Shown: in pieces, positions 32,057-34,137 of the stretch | How positions within the stretch are numbered: position 1 is the stretch's first letter | How the letters are laid out: the number at the start of each line of letters is the position of its first letter | From: Synechococcales cyanobacterium M55_K2018_004 | Lineage (GTDB): Bacteria > Cyanobacteriota > Cyanobacteriia > Elainellales > Elainellaceae | Length of the DNA stretch: 34,137 bases | Direction of reading: 5' to 3' | Assembly: GCA_015295905.1 (NCBI GenBank) | Contig: DVEB01000336.1 | Span: 1-34,137 of the forward strand | Position numbers and translations under genes: made by a program | Notes under the pieces: model-generated | Told to the model about the DNA's origin: nothing | The model's database searches: none | Seen by the model: only the letters and a program-made list of their open reading frames with translations

Positions 32057-33241
32057 ATGTCTGCTTTTCCGAAGGTCATTTTGCGTAACAATAAAGCCGA
32101 TGCGGTGAAACGTTTTCATCCTTGGATTTTCTCTGGCGCAATTAAAGCAGTTGACCAAGCGGTGCGTGAAGGGTCTGTTGTTGAAGTTGTGAATGAGAGC
32201 GGCGATTTTTTGGCCGTGGGGCATTACAGCCCCAGCAACATTGCAGTCAAAATTCTGTCGTTTCAGCCCGTGGAAGAGCTTGGAACCCTGTTTGAGGAAC
32301 GGGTGAAACAGGCGTTTGCAGTGCGGCAGAATGCAGGTCTTGTGGGGAGCGATCGCACCAACTGCTACCGTCTGATCAATGCGGAAGGCGACGGTCTACC
32401 AGGGTTGATTGTGGACTGGTATAACGGCACCGCAGTTGTGCAAGCCTATTCACTGGGCATGCAGGAAGCGCGATCGCACCTCCTACATGCGCTTCAGTCC
32501 ATCTATGGTTCGGCCCTGAAAGCAGTGTATGACAAGAGTGCGGCCGTGTTGCCCCGGGCAGAAATGCCAGTGGAGAACCAGTATTGGCTGGGCGATCGCA
32601 CCCATGAAAAGGTACTAGAGAACGGACACCAGTTCTTCGTTGATTGGGAAACAGGACAAAAGACAGGATTCTTTCTAGATCAACGAGACAACCGGGCCTT
32701 ATTGGGAAACTACGCAACCGGGAAACGAGTTTTAAATACTTTTTGTTATTCCGGTGGATTCTCCGTATATGCTGTGCGAGCAAATGCCAAGGAAGTTCAT
32801 TCTGTTGACAGTTCAGCAAAAGCGATTGAATGGACAAAAACTAATATTGAGCTAAACAATTCAGCAAATATTTCTCATACCGCATTTACAGCAGATGTTT
32901 TTACCTTCCTGAAGGAGTGTGATGCCAGCTATGATGTCATCATCCTTGATCCACCAGCCTTTGCCAAAAATATCACAGCACGTCATCAAGCTGTCATGGC
33001 CTATAAGCGGCTGAACTCTCTTGCTTTGCATAAACTTAGTCCGGGTGGCCTGTTATTTACCTTCTCCTGTTCGCAGGTGGTGACTCCCGACCTGTTCAAA
33101 GGGGGAGTCACCGCAGGTGCGATCGAGTCTGGTAAGGTAATTCGCATTCTCCACTCTCTCACCCAACCAGCAGACCATCCCGTCAGTATTTACCACCCCG
33201 AAGGGCTTTACCTGAAGGGACTCGTCTTACAAGTAGACTAA
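32057..33241 (+). CDS. rlmI: RlmI-like 23S rRNA m5C methyltransferase
   Basis: Class I SAM-dependent methyltransferase with an N-terminal PUA domain, 394 residues; E. coli RlmI makes m5C1962 in 23S rRNA. PUA: HPWIFSGAIKAV and GDFLAVGHYSPSNIAVKIL. Middle: RTHEKVLENGHQFFVDWETG and QKTGFFLDQRDNR. SAM site VLNTFCYSGGFSVYA; catalytic region DVIILDPPAFAK; active-site Cys in LLFTFSCSQVV. The stop is followed by repeat DNA. The start ATG has no clear Shine-Dalgarno. Assigned to the rlmI/YccW group; the exact target nucleotide is inferred from the family. Confidence 0.9.
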   Translation: MSAFPKVILRNNKADAVKRFHPWIFSGAIKAVDQAVREGSVVEVVNESGDFLAVGHYSPSNIAVKILSFQPVEELGTLFEERVKQAFAVRQNAGLVGSDRTNCYRLINAEGDGLPGLIVDWYNGTAVVQAYSLGMQEARSHLLHALQSIYGSALKAVYDKSAAVLPRAEMPVENQYWLGDRTHEKVLENGHQFFVDWETGQKTGFFLDQRDNRALLGNYATGKRVLNTFCYSGGFSVYAVRANAKEVHSVDSSAKAIEWTKTNIELNNSANISHTAFTADVFTFLKECDASYDVIILDPPAFAKNITARHQAVMAYKRLNSLALHKLSPGGLLFTFSCSQVVTPDLFKGGVTAGAIESGKVIRILHSLTQPADHPVSIYHPEGLYLKGLVLQVD

Positions 33242-33336
33242 ACGGCGTTGCTTCACTCAAAGGCTCCTCTCCCTTGCCTAGAAGGAGATTGAGGGCAAGG
33301 GCAAAATGATTAACCCAGCAATCGTTGAGACTACTT

Positions 33337-33924
33337 CTATTCAACGTCAGTTCGGGTTAAGAGGGTTTTGGGGCACCGCGCCGGGCGCGGTGCCCCAAAA
33401 CCCTTGCTGTTCCGTGCGCGTCGCGCACGGAACAGCAAGGGTTTCAGCTTATCCCGAACCCCGGCTAGAGCTAGCAGCCATTTTTGGGCAATGAACGTCT
33501 TTAGATAGTCTTGCCATTGTCTGAACGGCTGCTTTTGGGGCTGATGGAGTTGGGCCAGCATCTCTAGGGTGGCGGGGTGCTGGAGACAGTCAGTCACTAC
33601 GGCTGCTTCACCCACATAAAGCTGCCGATTTTGGCGATCAAGCAGCAGATAGTGCTGGGCAGAGTTACCATCATCTCCCAAGCGATAGGACGAAAGCAAA
33701 GGGTTTATATCTGGATGGGCGCAAAATAACTGCCAAGCTTGGGTGTTGCCGATGCCAACAGTTTCACCATCGGTGTAGCAGACTTGAGCAAGTTGGGGTT
33801 CCCAGTACAGCCCCAACCATCGAGCCTGGGTCTGAAGCCCAAATGCACGTTCAAACTGAGCAGGGAGTGGTATGGCAAGAGGCTGAATTAGGGAGACAGA
33901 CATAGTAGTTTGATAATGGGTCAT
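33337..33924 (-). CDS. Conserved cyanobacterial protein with repeat-derived C-terminus
   Basis: Protein of 195 residues in its present frame. The body (LIQPLAIPLPAQFERAFGLQ, ARWLGLYWEPQLAQVCYTDG, YRLGDDGNSAQHYLLLDRQN, RQLYVGEAAVV) matches, as I recall, a small soluble cyanobacterial family of unknown function. The last 42 or so residues, starting about GVRDKLKPLLFRARRARNSK, are a translation of family-1 copy I in its open frame; Arg- and Lys-rich, they are not part of the fold. So the insertion replaced the original 3' end. I start at ATG 33924; ATG 33903 or 33963 are also possible, none with a Shine-Dalgarno. Confidence 0.7.
   Translation of the reverse strand: MTHYQTTMSVSLIQPLAIPLPAQFERAFGLQTQARWLGLYWEPQLAQVCYTDGETVGIGNTQAWQLFCAHPDINPLLSSYRLGDDGNSAQHYLLLDRQNRQLYVGEAAVVTDCLQHPATLEMLAQLHQPQKQPFRQWQDYLKTFIAQKWLLALAGVRDKLKPLLFRARRARNSKGFGAPRPARCPKTLLTRTDVE
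33343..33459. repeat. Family-1 MITE-like element, copy I
   Basis: Nearly consensus copy: AACGTCAGTTCGGGTTAAGA, hairpin TTTTGGGGCACCGCGCC...CGGTGCCCCAAAA, hairpin CTTGCTGTTCCGTGCGCG...CGGAACAGCAAG, then CTTATCCCGAACC. The last ten bases of the right end are missing. It encodes the tail of the minus-strand gene at 33337-33924. Confidence 0.9.
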
Positions 33925-34037
33925 AGCCAAAAGCGGGTGAGGAGGGATAAAAGAGTTTGACAACGCAAAGCGTGATAAACAAAAGTGGCGAGTCGTCAGA
34001 GATGGGCTGAATTATTTATAGGCATCGTTTTTATAGG

Positions 34038-34076
34038 TATCGCTCAAAGGCAGAGAACCACTGCCTTTGAGCGATA
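34038..34076. terminator. Long perfect hairpin near window end
   Basis: TATCGCTCAAAGGCAG (34038-34053) and CTGCCTTTGAGCGATA (34061-34076) form a 16-bp perfect stem with a 7-base loop, followed on the plus strand by GTTTGTC. It could terminate a gene beyond the window or be a repeat; the T tract is weak. Confidence 0.45.
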
Positions 34077-34137
34077 GTTTGTCTAAGAGGATATTTGGAA
34101 AGTAGCAATAAACACTAGTAACAGAAAAGCTTCCCGG

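Overview
The window looks like chromosomal DNA from a filamentous, Leptolyngbya-like cyanobacterium. The evidence is the dense HIP1 octamers (GCGATCGC), cyanobacterium-restricted protein families (Npun_F0494-like, DUF6439-like), a PTPA-type PEP-CTERM remnant, and a guanidine gene cluster in the order I recall for Synechocystis sll1077-sll1082. The taxon is inferred; there is no rRNA or tRNA gene in the window.

Layout. 1-2885: a repeat remnant, then minus-strand genes for a dual-specificity-type phosphatase, cobyric acid synthase (cobQ) and a small conserved protein. 2886-9774: a guanidine utilisation cluster. A guanidine-I (ykkC) riboswitch has a visible terminator that competes with the 3' part of its aptamer. 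It precedes a Ni-dependent guanidine hydrolase (gdmH), its HypA/HypB-like nickel loaders, and a nitrate/sulfonate-type ABC importer (lipoprotein, permease, ATPase) with a Nudix hydrolase lodged between permease and ATPase. A DadA-like FAD oxidoreductase converges on the end. 11.1-15.9 kb: small conserved cyanobacterial proteins, a YgaP-type membrane protein, a 441-residue protein of unknown role, and an ArsR regulator with a readable autoregulated promoter. 16.3-18.8 kb: an unusual fusion of a cyclic-nucleotide-binding fold, a degenerate sigma54-activator-type AAA+ domain and a NapH-like polyferredoxin membrane module. 19-26.6 kb: carA, a lipoprotein retropepsin, a canonical agmatinase divergent from mtnA, a HEAT-repeat protein and an EamA permease. 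26.6-28.4 kb: a small HTH protein with matching operators and iterons and a candidate structured RNA. 28.4-34.1 kb: a double-domain 6-pyruvoyl-tetrahydropterin-synthase-like protein, uvrB, a PEP-CTERM pseudogene broken by a 10-bp tandem duplication, an rRNA methyltransferase, and a conserved protein whose C-terminus is encoded by a repeat element.

How the genes fit together. Guanidine is sensed by the RNA, imported by the ABC system and hydrolysed to urea and ammonia by GdmH after nickel loading; urease genes must lie elsewhere. Agmatinase (putrescine formation), mtnA (methylthioadenosine salvage) and carA (carbamoyl phosphate) are further nitrogen/polyamine-linked functions but are not visibly co-transcribed with the cluster.

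The intergenic space is shaped by non-autonomous repeats. The main family has nine copies of a double-hairpin, MITE-like element with TAACGT termini. One copy sits inside another repeat family, showing the empty site and a TA target duplication. Several copies abut or supply stop codons. The least described items are the CNB-AAA-polyferredoxin fusion and the HTH/iteron/RNA locus.
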